The notes: generated from the sequence alone by a model not told the origin. A DNA stretch of 64,000 bases from JBEKYD01 sp049509915 (GCA_049509915.1 JBEKZL010000020.1:1-64000), one strand, 5' to 3'; counted from the stretch's first letter, positions 39,600-49,427 are shown. Translations and numbers: made by a program.

Positions 39600-40913
39600 C
39601 TACTGGCGCAGGGCGCCCTTTCGGGTAACGATCAAGGTGAGCGCGGCGGAAACCAGCATGGCGCCGGACATGGCGAGCATGGCCAGCATCATGCTGTGCG
39701 TGTGGTCGACAATGATGCCGATGGCATGGGGAGACGCATAGCCCGCGAGGTTGGCGACCGCGTTGATCCAGGCGATGCCGGCGGCGGCGGCAGTGCCCGC
39801 CAGGAGCGCCGAAGGAACCGCCCAGAACACGGTGAGGGCGGACAAAATCGCGGCCGTGGCGACACTGAGGGCGGCCAGGGCTACCACGCCGGGCGCACCA
39901 GGAAGGGCACTGACGGCGAAGGCCACCGCTCCGACGAAACAACAGAGCGTCAGGTGCCAGCGGCGCTCGCCGGTCTTGTCGGAGTGGTGCCCCACGGCGA
40001 GCATGGCGATGGTGGTGACCACCCAGGGAATTGTGGAGAGCCACCCAATGGCGACGGGATCTTTGGTGATGCCGTTCTTGATAGCCTGCGGCAGGTAGAA
40101 GGCTATGCCGTAGTTGCCGGCGGTAACACCGAAATCGACGAAGCACAGTAGCCAGACGCTGCTGTTGCGAAAGGCATCGGAGAACTTGGACTTGGCCCCG
40201 CCGGCGCGCTTGTCGGCGTCATGTTCCGCCTTGAGGTTTCCCAAAACGACCCGCTTTTCTTCGGCGCTCAGCCAGTTGGCCCGCTCCGGATCGTTGGTCA
40301 ACAGGAGCCACACGCCCACGCCCACCAGGGAACAGGGAATGCCGCAGACCAGATACAGCCACTGCCAGCCCGCCAGACCGGCCACTCCCTGGAGATGCTT
40401 CAGCATCCATCCCAAGAGAGGTCCGGCGAAAATGCCCGAGATCGGCACGGCGGCGAAGAACATAGCCATCATTTTGCCGAGGTGCTTGCGAGTGTACCAG
40501 AAGGTCATGTAGAGAACGACCCCGGGGAAGAAACCGGCCTCGACGGCGCCGCCGATGAACCGCAAGACGTAGTAGCTGGTTGGACCGTGGACGAACATCA
40601 TCCAGGCGGAGAGAATGCCGCGAACGATCAGGATCGGGCCTAACAGGCCGCGTGCGCCGATCTTCTTGAGCACCATGTTGCTGGGAACGTTGAAAAAGAA
40701 ATAGCCGACGAAAAACATTCCGGCTCCCAGGCCGTAGACGGCCTCACTCATCCCCAGATCCTGCTGCATCTGGAGCTTGGCGAAGCTGACATTGACCCGG
40801 TTGATATATGCCACGACGTAACAGAGGAACAGGAAAGGCATCAGCCTGATGGTGATCTTGCGGTAGAGCGCCGCTTCGACCCGGTCGGACGCCTGGGCGG
40901 GCGACGGGTTCAT
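39600..40913 (-). CDS. MFS permease, anion:cation symporter family (sugar acid/tartrate type) 1
   Basis: A 437-aa transporter with twelve predicted helices. The signature YVVAYINRVNVSFAKLQMQ at helix 1 and GAVEAGFFPGVVLYMTFWY at helix 4 is typical of the tartrate/phthalate/hexuronate group. AGGAGG stands seven bases before the start. The central loop (residues about 200-235) is charged. The gene is followed downstream by the glycosidase-like gene and preceded by a second permease on the same strand. I infer uptake of hexuronate, galactonate or a similar acid. Confidence 0.88.
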   Translation of the reverse strand: MNPSPAQASDRVEAALYRKITIRLMPFLFLCYVVAYINRVNVSFAKLQMQQDLGMSEAVYGLGAGMFFVGYFFFNVPSNMVLKKIGARGLLGPILIVRGILSAWMMFVHGPTSYYVLRFIGGAVEAGFFPGVVLYMTFWYTRKHLGKMMAMFFAAVPISGIFAGPLLGWMLKHLQGVAGLAGWQWLYLVCGIPCSLVGVGVWLLLTNDPERANWLSAEEKRVVLGNLKAEHDADKRAGGAKSKFSDAFRNSSVWLLCFVDFGVTAGNYGIAFYLPQAIKNGITKDPVAIGWLSTIPWVVTTIAMLAVGHHSDKTGERRWHLTLCCFVGAVAFAVSALPGAPGVVALAALSVATAAILSALTVFWAVPSALLAGTAAAAGIAWINAVANLAGYASPHAIGIIVDHTHSMMLAMLAMSGAMLVSAALTLIVTRKGALRQ

Positions 40914-41044
40914 CGGTTCCTCCTTGGGCGGTCGGAGGGCGAGGTACTATTTCGGATAAACGGAATCTGTAAGAACAGCGCCATACTGGCCAGTATGACG
41001 CCTTGTGCCGGTGTTGTCACCGCCTGGTTTTGGTGCCGCGGCGA

Positions 41045-42322
41045 TCAGCTCAACGTCAATTCGCGTTCCGGATCGACCAGCAGCCAGGCCAGCGAGCCGC
41101 ACAGCGCCAGCGCGGCGGCGACCAAAAACGACGCGGTCCAACCGTAGTGCGCGGCGATGAGAGGGGTGAGAGAGGCCGTAACGACACCGCCGAACTGGCC
41201 GGTCATGTTCATCACGCCGGAAACCGAACCGGCCGAACGTCCGGCGATGCCCGCGGTCACCGACCAGTAAGAGCTTTGCGAAAGGTACAGGGCACCGGCG
41301 CCGCCGGCCAGCACCAGGCAGGCCATGGGAGCGCTGGAGGCCTGGGTGCCGATGGCCAGGAAAACGGCGGTGAGGACGAGGCCGACCAGGGCGATGCCGC
41401 AGCGGCCGATGCGTTTACCGTAACGGCTGGTGAGACGGTCGCTGATCCAGCCTCCCAGAGGAGAGCAGCTCGACATGGCGATGAAGGGCAGCATGCCGTA
41501 GATGGCGCTGGTGTTGAGGTTCAGGTGGCGAACCTCCCGCAAGTAAGTGAAGAACCACGAGAAAAAGAGATAGGCGACATAGCAGAAGGAGAAATAGCTG
41601 CCGCTGACGGCGAGAACCTCCTTGCTGCGGAAGATGGCGCCCCACGGCACGGCGGTGGAGCCGGAGGGCGCCGAGGCGGGGATGCCGGCGCGGATGTGGG
41701 CGAGTTCCTCGGGCGTCATCCAGGGATGGTCCTCGGGTTGGTCGCGAGCGATCAGGAACCACGCCACGCCGATGCAGATAGCGACCAGGGCGGTGATCCA
41801 GAACGACCAGCGCCAGCCGTAGTGAATGATGATGTAGCTGATGATGGGCGGAGCGGTGGCCGCACCGGCGCCGACGCCGGCAAAGATAATGCCGTTGGCC
41901 AAGCCGCGTTCCTGGCTGGGGATCCAGGTCGCGACCACGCGGTTAGACGAAGGAAAGATACAGGCTTCGCCGCTACCGAGCAGAAAGCGCACCGACAAGA
42001 GAAGTACCAGGGCGAAAGAGATGGCGGTCGGCGTCCAGGCAGTCATGGAGGTGAACAATGCGTACCAGAGCACGACAATAGCCACCACACGAGCGGGACC
42101 GTAACGGTCGGCCAGGCGGCCGCCGGGGGCCTGGAACAAGGCGTATCCCAGGATGAAGGCGCTGAAAACCCATCCCAATTGAATGTGAGTGAGGTGAAAT
42201 TCCTGCTCGATAAAACGGCCCGTGATGGAGATGTTCACGCGGTCCATGTAGGTGATGGCGGCGATCAGGAAAATCCAAACGATCAGCAGCCAGCGAATCT
42301 TGCCCCGCAGAAGAGTTTTCAT
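41045..42322 (-). CDS. MFS permease, anion:cation symporter family 2
   Basis: A 425-aa transporter of the galactarate/glucarate/hexuronate type. The start at 42322 has GAGGA before it; the frame reaching 42565 is a non-coding extension. Helix 1 carries ITYMDRVNISITGRFI and helix 2-3 the motif GRLADRYGPARVV; the RFLLGSGEACIFPSSNRVVA segment is typical. It is not a close duplicate of the neighbouring permease, so the two probably differ in substrate. The regulator gene at 42461 is divergent, and the 138-bp gap should contain both promoters. Confidence 0.88.
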   Translation of the reverse strand: MKTLLRGKIRWLLIVWIFLIAAITYMDRVNISITGRFIEQEFHLTHIQLGWVFSAFILGYALFQAPGGRLADRYGPARVVAIVVLWYALFTSMTAWTPTAISFALVLLLSVRFLLGSGEACIFPSSNRVVATWIPSQERGLANGIIFAGVGAGAATAPPIISYIIIHYGWRWSFWITALVAICIGVAWFLIARDQPEDHPWMTPEELAHIRAGIPASAPSGSTAVPWGAIFRSKEVLAVSGSYFSFCYVAYLFFSWFFTYLREVRHLNLNTSAIYGMLPFIAMSSCSPLGGWISDRLTSRYGKRIGRCGIALVGLVLTAVFLAIGTQASSAPMACLVLAGGAGALYLSQSSYWSVTAGIAGRSAGSVSGVMNMTGQFGGVVTASLTPLIAAHYGWTASFLVAAALALCGSLAWLLVDPERELTLS

Positions 42323-42460
42323 GGATGAATCCTCATGATACTCGGAAATGGCGCGACTGTCGCATGATGGGTGTTTCGCCGCGGGTTTCGAGAGGCGATC
42401 GGCGGGCGGGGCAAAGCCGGAACAGGGCCGGCCTTGACTCCGCGGGCGATTGTGGCTTAA

Positions 42461-43108
42461 ATGGTCTCGGATTTCATTGTGCGCGATCCGGCGGCGATTC
42501 GAATTCTGTTGGTCGACGACCACCCCGTGGTGCGATTCGGTTTGGGGGCTATTATTGCGGCCCAACCCGATATGACGGTGGTTGGGGAAACCGCGTCCGG
42601 GGCCGAGTCGGTGGAGTTAGCGTCGCGGCACCGGCCAGACGTCGTCTTGATGGACCTGCGCTTGCCGGGAATGAGCGGCGTCGAAGCCATCAAGGCGATC
42701 CGGCAGCGGCTGCCGGCTACGCGCTTCGTGGTGGTGACGGCATACGAAGGCGACGAAGATATTCATAGGGCGCTTCAGGCAGGGGCGCACGCATACGTGC
42801 TGAAAGGCGCATCGCACGTGGAATTGTTGACGGCGATCCGCACTGTGCTGCGCGGGCAACGATTCATACCGCTTTCGGTGTCGGCAAGCCTGGCTGGGCG
42901 GCCGCCGCGCTCGGATCTGACCAACCGTGAGATGCAGGTCCTCGAACTTATCGTCAATGGTTTGAGCAATAAGGAGATCGCGATCCGGTTGGGAATCACC
43001 GAGGGCACCGTGAAGTGGCATATAAATGTACTCCTCGGCCACTTGAAAGTGACCGACCGGACGCAGGCGGCCGTCGCCGCCCTGCAGCGCGGGCTGGTAT
43101 GTCTCTAG
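42461..43108 (+). CDS. NarL/LuxR-type response regulator
   Basis: A 215-aa regulator. The receiver domain has the acidic pair VDDHP near residue 20, phospho-acceptor aspartate 65 in VVLMDLRLPG, a threonine in VVVTAYEGD and lysine in YVLKGAS. A LuxR-type helix-turn-helix follows (LTNREMQVLELIVNGLSNKE and ITEGTVKWHINVLL). Such regulators pair with HisKA_3 kinases; the sensor at 31662-34646 is the only such kinase in the window. It lies between the permeases and the TonB-dependent receptor, so it may control both. Confidence 0.9.
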   Translation: MVSDFIVRDPAAIRILLVDDHPVVRFGLGAIIAAQPDMTVVGETASGAESVELASRHRPDVVLMDLRLPGMSGVEAIKAIRQRLPATRFVVVTAYEGDEDIHRALQAGAHAYVLKGASHVELLTAIRTVLRGQRFIPLSVSASLAGRPPRSDLTNREMQVLELIVNGLSNKEIAIRLGITEGTVKWHINVLLGHLKVTDRTQAAVAALQRGLVCL

Positions 43109-43511
43109 ATATTCCCTAACTTTCGATAGGTGACTAGTTTCGGATTCGGGCGTATGATTACCGTGGCCGGTGTGACCGGCCGCAAGGCTGCGCGGGACGC
43201 CAGTGGCAACCCTCCAGGGAATTATGAAGCGGCGCCCGGGATATTCTGGGAGACGACTTTTCCAACGTCTGAACTTAGAGGAGGTTTAGTGAAGTTAGCG
43301 TCGTATTCCGAACGGCCAGGCGCCATGTCCCATTGGCGCCATTACGGGTTGCCTATCTTTTAATGGTTGACTGCAAAGTTTCAAGGTGATAGGCTGCTGT
43401 CCAAGCTGAGTGCTCCCGGTGTGGGAGGGCGCTCAGGAAATGAAGCGTTGGTGGAGTCTCCACTGAAGAAGAGTCTTCCCTTGTATTTGGGAAGACCGAT
43501 AAGGAGAGGTT
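43109..43511 (+). promoter_or_regulatory. 403-bp leader of the TonB-dependent receptor gene with four tandem hairpins
   Basis: There is no convincing gene in this stretch. Its second half folds into four successive stems: GGCGCCA/TGGCGCC at 43319-43340, CTGAGTGCTCCC paired with GGGAGGGCGCTCAG at 43406-43436, GTGGAG/CTCCAC at 43451-43463, and GTCTTCCC/GGGAAGAC at 43473-43496 with an eight-base loop. The last stem ends three bases before the AAGGAGAGG ribosome site. This is the pattern of a structured 5' leader. I do not recognise a known riboswitch. Confidence 0.5.
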
Positions 43512-46500
43512 ATGTCTCTAGTTGCACGTTCCCTGTTGATTGTCCTGGCCTGCTCGGTAATGTCTCTTGCGCAGGATATTCGCACTGCCACGGTGGTTGG
43601 CACCGCCACCGACCCGAGCGGCGCGGCCGTCCCTAACGCTCAAGTTACCGCGATTAACCTTCAGACCAAAGTCGAAACAAAGACCCAGACGACGCCTGAC
43701 GGCGAATATTACCTTCCATTTTTGAACCTGGGTACATACGACGTCAGTGTAGAATCCCCAGGCTTCAAGAAGTTCGTTCGTACCGGCCTCATTTTGGAAG
43801 CTGGAGCTACGGTGCGCGTCGACGTCAAGTTCGAAGTTGGCGCAACGACGCAAGCAGTGGAGGTAACGGCGGCGACGCCGCTTTTGGCGACCGACGACGC
43901 GGTGGTGGGAGGACTCGACGACGCCAAGAAGATTGAAGAGAGTTCCATGCTTCAATCCAAGCCGCAGCATCTGATGTACTACATGGAGGGTGCCTATTCC
44001 GATAATGGCGGGACCTATCACATTTTGGGCGAGCCCGCCAATCTGATCAACTACACCGTGGACGGGGCAAACGTGAAGCAGTCCATCCGTTCGGCGATCG
44101 GCGAAACCAGCACCTCCCTGACGGTTCCGGTCGATTCGGTTGCGGAAGCCCAGGTGTGGACGACTGGAATCCCCGCCGAGGTCGGCCATAGCGCTGGTGG
44201 GACTTATAACATGGTCCTGAAGAGCGGGACCAACCAGCTTCACTTCGCCACTGAAGAACGCTACATCAACAAAGACTTCGTCGACCGGGCCTATTTTCAG
44301 CAGAGCGTTGCCAATCTCGCTACCGCCCCATTCGAGTACCACAATTTCAACGCCGCTCTGAACGGCCCGATCGTAATTCCCAAGCTCTACGACGGGCGGA
44401 ACAAGACCTTTTTCATGCTCGCGTATCGCCTGGACTACGATCACGAAGCCAATGTCTCCACCACCTCAACTCCGGATGCGGGCATGTTGAGCGGGAATTT
44501 TGCGTTCGGTGGACTTGGATACCCGATCTATGACCCCAAAAGCATAGCCTGCACGCTGGCGGCGGGTTGTCCCAGTTCCTCAGGATGGACCGCGGCGGTC
44601 TTTCCGAACTACCAGATTCCACAGAGCCGCTTTGACCCGGTTGCGGCCAAATTTCTCTCTTTCAGCCCTTATACGCCGGCTAATACCGCGGGCTTCTACA
44701 GCGCCACCGGTCCCAACAACAACCTGACCGCTTTGACTCATTACCTCTCGGATCGCGAGGGCTATATTCTCAAGATTGACGAACAGCTTGGTAACAACGA
44801 CAGGTTCTTCGTGCGATGGGGCAGCAACATGTTCCGCGAGCCGATCGGCCGCAACGCCGTGCAGTACGCCTGGGGAGCCATTGACAGCACGGAGTACAGC
44901 TACGGCCTGCGCGAACCCATTGACGTCAAGAACCCGACCCTGGGCTATTATCACAATTTCAGTCCGACCCTGATCAACGAGTTTCGATTTGCCTATCAAC
45001 GCCGCAACGACACCGTCCAGCCCCAACTCAATAACCAGGGGTGGGCGGGCATTTTAGGGGTTCCAGGAGTTGGCCCGCAGACCTTTCCCGGATTCGTCGG
45101 CGCATCGGGCGGGAGTTCGGTCACCTGGAACGCCAACCCGAGCGGAACCGCCAGCAACTATCTGCGAACCCTCAATGAGGATTTCGAGTTTATTGACAAT
45201 GTGACCAAGGTGGTCGGGGCGCATACCTTTAAGGCGGGCTACCAGGGCATGATCGTGAGGGAGAACGACATTTCCGTGTCGCAGCCGTCCGGGGTATACA
45301 ATTTCGCTACCTCCGGAAGCGGCCTGCCGTTTACGCCTAACACTGGTAACTCGTTTGCCTCGTTTCTTCTGGGCTCGGTGACTTCCGCCACCTTCACCAA
45401 CCTGCTGGCAAATTATCTGCCGCGCTGGTGGTCGCACCAATTCTACGTGCAGGACGACTGGCGCATTCTCCACAATATGACCATAAATTTCGGAGTGCGC
45501 TACAGCTATGAGAGTCCGGCGAATACCAAGTGGGGACTGAAGTCCGAGTTCAATCCCAATGTGGTGGATCCGCTGACTGGCCTGATGGGCGCGATTACGA
45601 ATCCTAAGGGAAACTTGTACAGCGCCGACCATAAGAACTTCGCGCCGCGTCTCGGCCTGTCGTGGAACTTCGCTCCGAAGTTTGTATTCCGCGGATCCAT
45701 CGATTTCTTTACCCAGGACGTGATGCCGGAGCTTGGGCAGGACAATTACCTGGCCACGGCCAACGTCCAGCAGCCTTCCGGAAACCCGTATCCCGCTTTC
45801 TACCTTTCTCAAGGCCCGGGTCCGGTCAATTACACAATCAACCCGTCGACCTACACCGCCAATTACGTCGGAACTAACTATAGTGCCCGAACGGCTACCT
45901 ACATCGACCCGAATCTCCGCAACCCTTATAGCATGACTTGGGCCTCCGGGTTCCAGTATGAGTTCAAGCCCAACCAGGTGGCTGAGGTGGTATATCAAGG
46001 CTCGAACGGCGTCGGTCTCGTCCCCAGCTCCGGCGTGGCTTCCTCCACCACCGCGCCCAACCCGGGTAACGCGGTGAATATCAACGTACTGCCTCTGTCG
46101 ATTTACCAATCGACGAATACCACGCTGCTGAGCCAAGTCTACGCCGGTTCGCAAAACTATCTGACCTACCCGCAGTTTGGCACCATCACTTACTACGGTA
46201 ATTACGGCCACAGCACCTACAATGCGCTGACCGCGCGCGTGGAGCGGCGGTTTAACAACGGATTCTCGTACAACTTCCTGTTTACGTGGAGCAGGAACCT
46301 CGCCGGTACGGCCGGTTCGGGGGAACAGTTCTACGACTGGAACCTGACCAAGGGACCTACGGCCACCGACGTGAAATTGATGGGCGTCGCCACGTTTACA
46401 TACGATCTGCCATTCGGCAAACACCGGAAATACCTGAACCGGAACACTACGCTAGGCTACATGGCGGACGTGCTGGTGGGGGGCTGGACCTTCACGTCGA

Positions 46501-46865
46501 TTCAGAGCATGCGCACGGGCGAGCCGCTGTTCTTTACCATGGCCGGCAGCCCTTACAAGCAACTGTCCGGCCAGACGATACCGAATATCGTGCCCGGGCA
46601 GAAAATAAACGTTTCGAACTATTCGGTGGGCCCGAATCTGTGGCCCGAATCGAACCAGAACCCGTTTCTCAATATCAATGCCTTCTCCTACCCGGGGAAC
46701 TATCAGAACGGCGACGCCGGGGTGGGGATAGCCCGTCAAGGCAATGTGTGGTGGCCGGAATACTCGCTGTACAACGGCAGGTTTGCTCCACTTACGGGGT
46801 ATAGCTATAGCAACTGGTACACCCCAAATCCGAACTGGCAAGGCATACTGCGGCTCGAGTTCTGA
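43512..46865 (+). CDS. TonB-dependent receptor, Oar-like, with CarboxypepD_reg domain
   Basis: An outer-membrane receptor of 1117 residues, strong AAGGAGAGG site before the ATG. Signal peptide at 1-21; a CarboxypepD_reg-like domain at about 24-110 (VVGTATDPSGAAVPNAQVTA, PDGEYYLPFLNLGTYDV); a plug at about 125-240; then a large beta-barrel rich in Tyr, Asn and Gly, ending WQGILRLEF with the C-terminal phenylalanine needed for BAM insertion. Acidobacterial receptors of this class import oligosaccharides or other large ligands but have no SusD partner gene, and none is found here. It probably begins a transcript with the three genes that follow. Confidence 0.92.
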   Translation: MSLVARSLLIVLACSVMSLAQDIRTATVVGTATDPSGAAVPNAQVTAINLQTKVETKTQTTPDGEYYLPFLNLGTYDVSVESPGFKKFVRTGLILEAGATVRVDVKFEVGATTQAVEVTAATPLLATDDAVVGGLDDAKKIEESSMLQSKPQHLMYYMEGAYSDNGGTYHILGEPANLINYTVDGANVKQSIRSAIGETSTSLTVPVDSVAEAQVWTTGIPAEVGHSAGGTYNMVLKSGTNQLHFATEERYINKDFVDRAYFQQSVANLATAPFEYHNFNAALNGPIVIPKLYDGRNKTFFMLAYRLDYDHEANVSTTSTPDAGMLSGNFAFGGLGYPIYDPKSIACTLAAGCPSSSGWTAAVFPNYQIPQSRFDPVAAKFLSFSPYTPANTAGFYSATGPNNNLTALTHYLSDREGYILKIDEQLGNNDRFFVRWGSNMFREPIGRNAVQYAWGAIDSTEYSYGLREPIDVKNPTLGYYHNFSPTLINEFRFAYQRRNDTVQPQLNNQGWAGILGVPGVGPQTFPGFVGASGGSSVTWNANPSGTASNYLRTLNEDFEFIDNVTKVVGAHTFKAGYQGMIVRENDISVSQPSGVYNFATSGSGLPFTPNTGNSFASFLLGSVTSATFTNLLANYLPRWWSHQFYVQDDWRILHNMTINFGVRYSYESPANTKWGLKSEFNPNVVDPLTGLMGAITNPKGNLYSADHKNFAPRLGLSWNFAPKFVFRGSIDFFTQDVMPELGQDNYLATANVQQPSGNPYPAFYLSQGPGPVNYTINPSTYTANYVGTNYSARTATYIDPNLRNPYSMTWASGFQYEFKPNQVAEVVYQGSNGVGLVPSSGVASSTTAPNPGNAVNINVLPLSIYQSTNTTLLSQVYAGSQNYLTYPQFGTITYYGNYGHSTYNALTARVERRFNNGFSYNFLFTWSRNLAGTAGSGEQFYDWNLTKGPTATDVKLMGVATFTYDLPFGKHRKYLNRNTTLGYMADVLVGGWTFTSIQSMRTGEPLFFTMAGSPYKQLSGQTIPNIVPGQKINVSNYSVGPNLWPESNQNPFLNINAFSYPGNYQNGDAGVGIARQGNVWWPEYSLYNGRFAPLTGYSYSNWYTPNPNWQGILRLEF

Positions 46866-46918
46866 AAGGTGGAATTTGCCGTCTCGGAATTGAGAGATAT
46901 CCAAGGATCGAGGAATAT

Positions 46919-48322
46919 ATGACGTTACTACAGAAGACGCAAAAGGCAATACTCAGTCGCCGCTCGATGCTGCGAAGTGCCGCCGCGGGGGCCATGTTCG
47001 GTCCTCTGTTCAAAGCCACCGAGGGACAGGTGAGCGCGCAGCAAACGGTGAACAAGAACTCATCGCCCAGCACGCTGAAGATCACGGACATGCGCGCCTG
47101 CCGGCTGGCCGCGAATTACGACTACCCGCTCATCAAGATCTATACCAATCAGGACGTTTACGGGTTGGGCGAGGTACGGGACGCGGGCGTGGAAGGCATC
47201 GCCTTGATTCTGAAGGCGCACCTGGTAGGCAGGAACCCGCTGAATATCGAGGGCAACCTGAGAATGTTGCGCAATTTCGCCAATCATGGGCGCATGGGCG
47301 GCGGCTACAGCGCGGTGGATATGGCGCTGCACGACATCGCCGGCAAGGTTTTTAACGTTCCGGCTTACCGGCTCATCGGCAATAAGAATCACGATAAGAT
47401 TCGCATCTACGCCGATACCACCAGTCACCCGGATCCCAAGGTCTATGCGGAGCGCATGCGCAAGCGCAAGGAAATGGGACTGACCTTCTTCAAGATGGAT
47501 CTGCAGTCCGACATGCTGAAGGACCGTCCGGGCGCCCTCAACGAGCGCGGCGTCTGCACCGAAAAGGGACTCGGGTATCTCTGCGAATACATCGCCGCCA
47601 TTCGCGATGTCATCGGACCGGGCACTCCTTTAGCCGCCGACCATTTCGGGCCGCTGAACATCAACGATTCGATCCGCTACGCCAAGGCCTTCGAGCCGTA
47701 CCAGCTCTCCTGGGCGGAAGACCTTCTTCAAATTCCGGCAGGCCACGAATATCCCTATCTGAACTGGCAGGCGTACAAGATTATCTCCGACGCCACGGTC
47801 ACTCCCGTTCTGACCGGCGAGGATATATTCGGGCTCCAGGGCGGTTTCGATGGCCTGATCGAGCACCGCGCCGTGGACGGAATCCATCCCGACATCGAGA
47901 CTTCGGGTGGGTTACTCGAAACCAAGAAGATCGCCGACGCCGCCGAAACGGCCGGCATACGGGTGGCCATGCACCATGCCGGGTCGCCGATCGGCGCCTT
48001 CTCCGGGTATCATTGCGCGGCCACATTCGGCAACAACTTCCTGGCCATGGAAAACCACGCCCTGGATATGCCGTGGTGGCAGGACCTGGTCACGGGCGTT
48101 CCCAAGCCGATCATCGACAAGGGCTACGTGACGGTTCCGGAAAAGCCGGGACTCGGCCTGGAACTGAACGATGCGGTGGTCAAGGAGCACCTGCGGAGGC
48201 CGGGATACTTTGAGCCGACGCCGATGTTCGACGACGTGATCGTCTCTGGATTCCGTACGGGCGGCGCCTGGCCGCACTTTGATGAAACGGGTAAGTGGTG
48301 CAATTGCGTTACCTACGAGTAA
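46919..48322 (+). CDS. Exported enolase-superfamily protein 2
   Basis: A 467-aa protein with an export signal (LSRRSMLRSAAAGAMFGP, Tat-like, ending near SAQQ). The mature part is an MR/MLE-type barrel with FKMDL at strand 2, the D and H of LAADHFGPLN, E and D of SWAEDLLQIP, E of LTGEDIFGLQ, D of IHPDIETSGG and H in VAMHHAGSPIG. It is clearly different from the enzyme at 30344 and may act on another sugar acid or lactone. It starts 53 bases after the receptor gene, and its TAA overlaps the ATG of the cupin gene. Confidence 0.8.
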   Translation: MTLLQKTQKAILSRRSMLRSAAAGAMFGPLFKATEGQVSAQQTVNKNSSPSTLKITDMRACRLAANYDYPLIKIYTNQDVYGLGEVRDAGVEGIALILKAHLVGRNPLNIEGNLRMLRNFANHGRMGGGYSAVDMALHDIAGKVFNVPAYRLIGNKNHDKIRIYADTTSHPDPKVYAERMRKRKEMGLTFFKMDLQSDMLKDRPGALNERGVCTEKGLGYLCEYIAAIRDVIGPGTPLAADHFGPLNINDSIRYAKAFEPYQLSWAEDLLQIPAGHEYPYLNWQAYKIISDATVTPVLTGEDIFGLQGGFDGLIEHRAVDGIHPDIETSGGLLETKKIADAAETAGIRVAMHHAGSPIGAFSGYHCAATFGNNFLAMENHALDMPWWQDLVTGVPKPIIDKGYVTVPEKPGLGLELNDAVVKEHLRRPGYFEPTPMFDDVIVSGFRTGGAWPHFDETGKWCNCVTYE

Positions 48323-49200
48323 TGCCAGGAGGCTTGGTGCGTTCCCATAGATTGATCGCTATCGTTTTGACCGCGACGTCGGGTCTGTTTGCGGCAGACC
48401 CGACGTTTCTGAGGCGGGTTATTTCCGATGTCCAGCCGCAGGCGGACGACCTGACGGCGGGCGGCAAAGGCGCCGTGTACAGGCCGGTGTTCGGGGTCGG
48501 CGATGCCCAGGCGAAGCAACTCAAGGGCATCGCCCGCTACGGAGAACTGACTGTGGCCGCCGACGGCACCAGTGCGCTGGTAAGCTATCCCGCCGAGGAG
48601 CAGATTTACTATATCCTCGGCGGGAATGGGACGCTGCTCTACGAAGACCAGAAAGTGCCGGTCAAGAAGGACGATTTCATGTACCTTCCGGTGGGCGTCA
48701 AACACGGCATGGCCAACGAGTCCAATCAGCCCGTCCGGCTCCTCGTGATGGGGTTCAAGATTCCTCGTGGAACCAATGTGCCGCCCACCCCCAAGCTCAT
48801 GTTGGCTAACGCCGCCGACGTGAACCTGGTGCCCGTCCAGGGACACGGGCCCACGGCGCTGTTCAAGCTGCTGATGGGCACCACCGAAAGCAAGCGCGAC
48901 AAACTGGCCGCGGCCAGCCAGATGGTGAGCCTGTTCATCATGGACTTTGCCCCCACCGGGACCAACATCCCGCACCATCACGAGAGTGAGGAAGAGATCT
49001 ACTACGTTCTCCGCGGACATGGCGATATGGTGGCTGGCGGCGGCGTGGACGGCAACGAAGGGCGCTATCCCGCAAAAGAGGGCGACGCGTTCTTCATCCG
49101 GCTTAACGCCACGGTCGGATTCTATAGCGGATCGACCGGTGGGGACCACGATCTCATCCTCGCCGTGCGGTCGCGGTTTCCGTTTCAGCGAAGGGAATAA
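48322..49200 (+). CDS. Secreted double-cupin protein
   Basis: A 292-aa protein starting at the ATG that overlaps the preceding stop (TAATG), so its translation is coupled. A signal peptide (SHRLIAIVLTATSGLFAA) is followed by two cupin barrels: the first with EEQIYYILGGNGTLLYEDQ and MYLPVGVKHGM, the second with the metal-binding IPHHHESEEEIYYVLRGHG and GDAFFIRLNATVGF. Cupins bind metals and small acids or sugars. Its place beside an exported enolase-type protein suggests a shared periplasmic substrate. Reaction not known. Confidence 0.8.
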   Translation: MPGGLVRSHRLIAIVLTATSGLFAADPTFLRRVISDVQPQADDLTAGGKGAVYRPVFGVGDAQAKQLKGIARYGELTVAADGTSALVSYPAEEQIYYILGGNGTLLYEDQKVPVKKDDFMYLPVGVKHGMANESNQPVRLLVMGFKIPRGTNVPPTPKLMLANAADVNLVPVQGHGPTALFKLLMGTTESKRDKLAAASQMVSLFIMDFAPTGTNIPHHHESEEEIYYVLRGHGDMVAGGGVDGNEGRYPAKEGDAFFIRLNATVGFYSGSTGGDHDLILAVRSRFPFQRRE

Positions 49201-49295
49201 CCGACCCCCTTATCCCTCCGCCCCATGCTCGGCCGCGCTGACGTTTCGCGGCCGAGCGCTTTATTTAACAGCCTCCCCGCCACGCGATAATTTGC

Positions 49296-49370
49296 TGGGA
49301 CAGGCCTCCCGGCCTGTCGTAGCCGCGAAGCGGCTCATCCAGCCAGCGATAGGCCAGGAGGCCTGTCCCA
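49296..49370. repeat. Palindromic repeat element with GGGACAGGCCTCC arms
   Basis: The arms of 20 bp (TGGGACAGGCCTCCCGGCCT and the complement at 49351-49370) differ at one position. The 35-base centre contains a second hairpin, AGCCGC-GAA-GCGGCT. It lies in the 227-bp gap between the cupin and GH95 genes. A half copy occurs at 8884-8906. Such structures are REP-like and may stop transcription. Confidence 0.75.
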
Positions 49371-49402
49371 CACACGGGGACCGCCCTCTGCGCGCCATGC
49401 GG

Positions 49403-49408
49403 TATCAT
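49403..49408 (+). promoter_or_regulatory. Candidate -10 box (TATCAT) of the GH95 gene
   Basis: GGTATCAT at 49401-49408 is 19 bases before the ATG. It is the same octamer as before the cytochrome and thiE genes. Confidence 0.3.
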
Positions 49409-49427
49409 ACTCGCGAAAACTACTTCT

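Noticed and set aside
43130..43363. 77-codon frame in the leader of the TonB receptor
   Set aside because: No ribosome site, no recognisable protein pattern and it overlaps the first of the leader hairpins.
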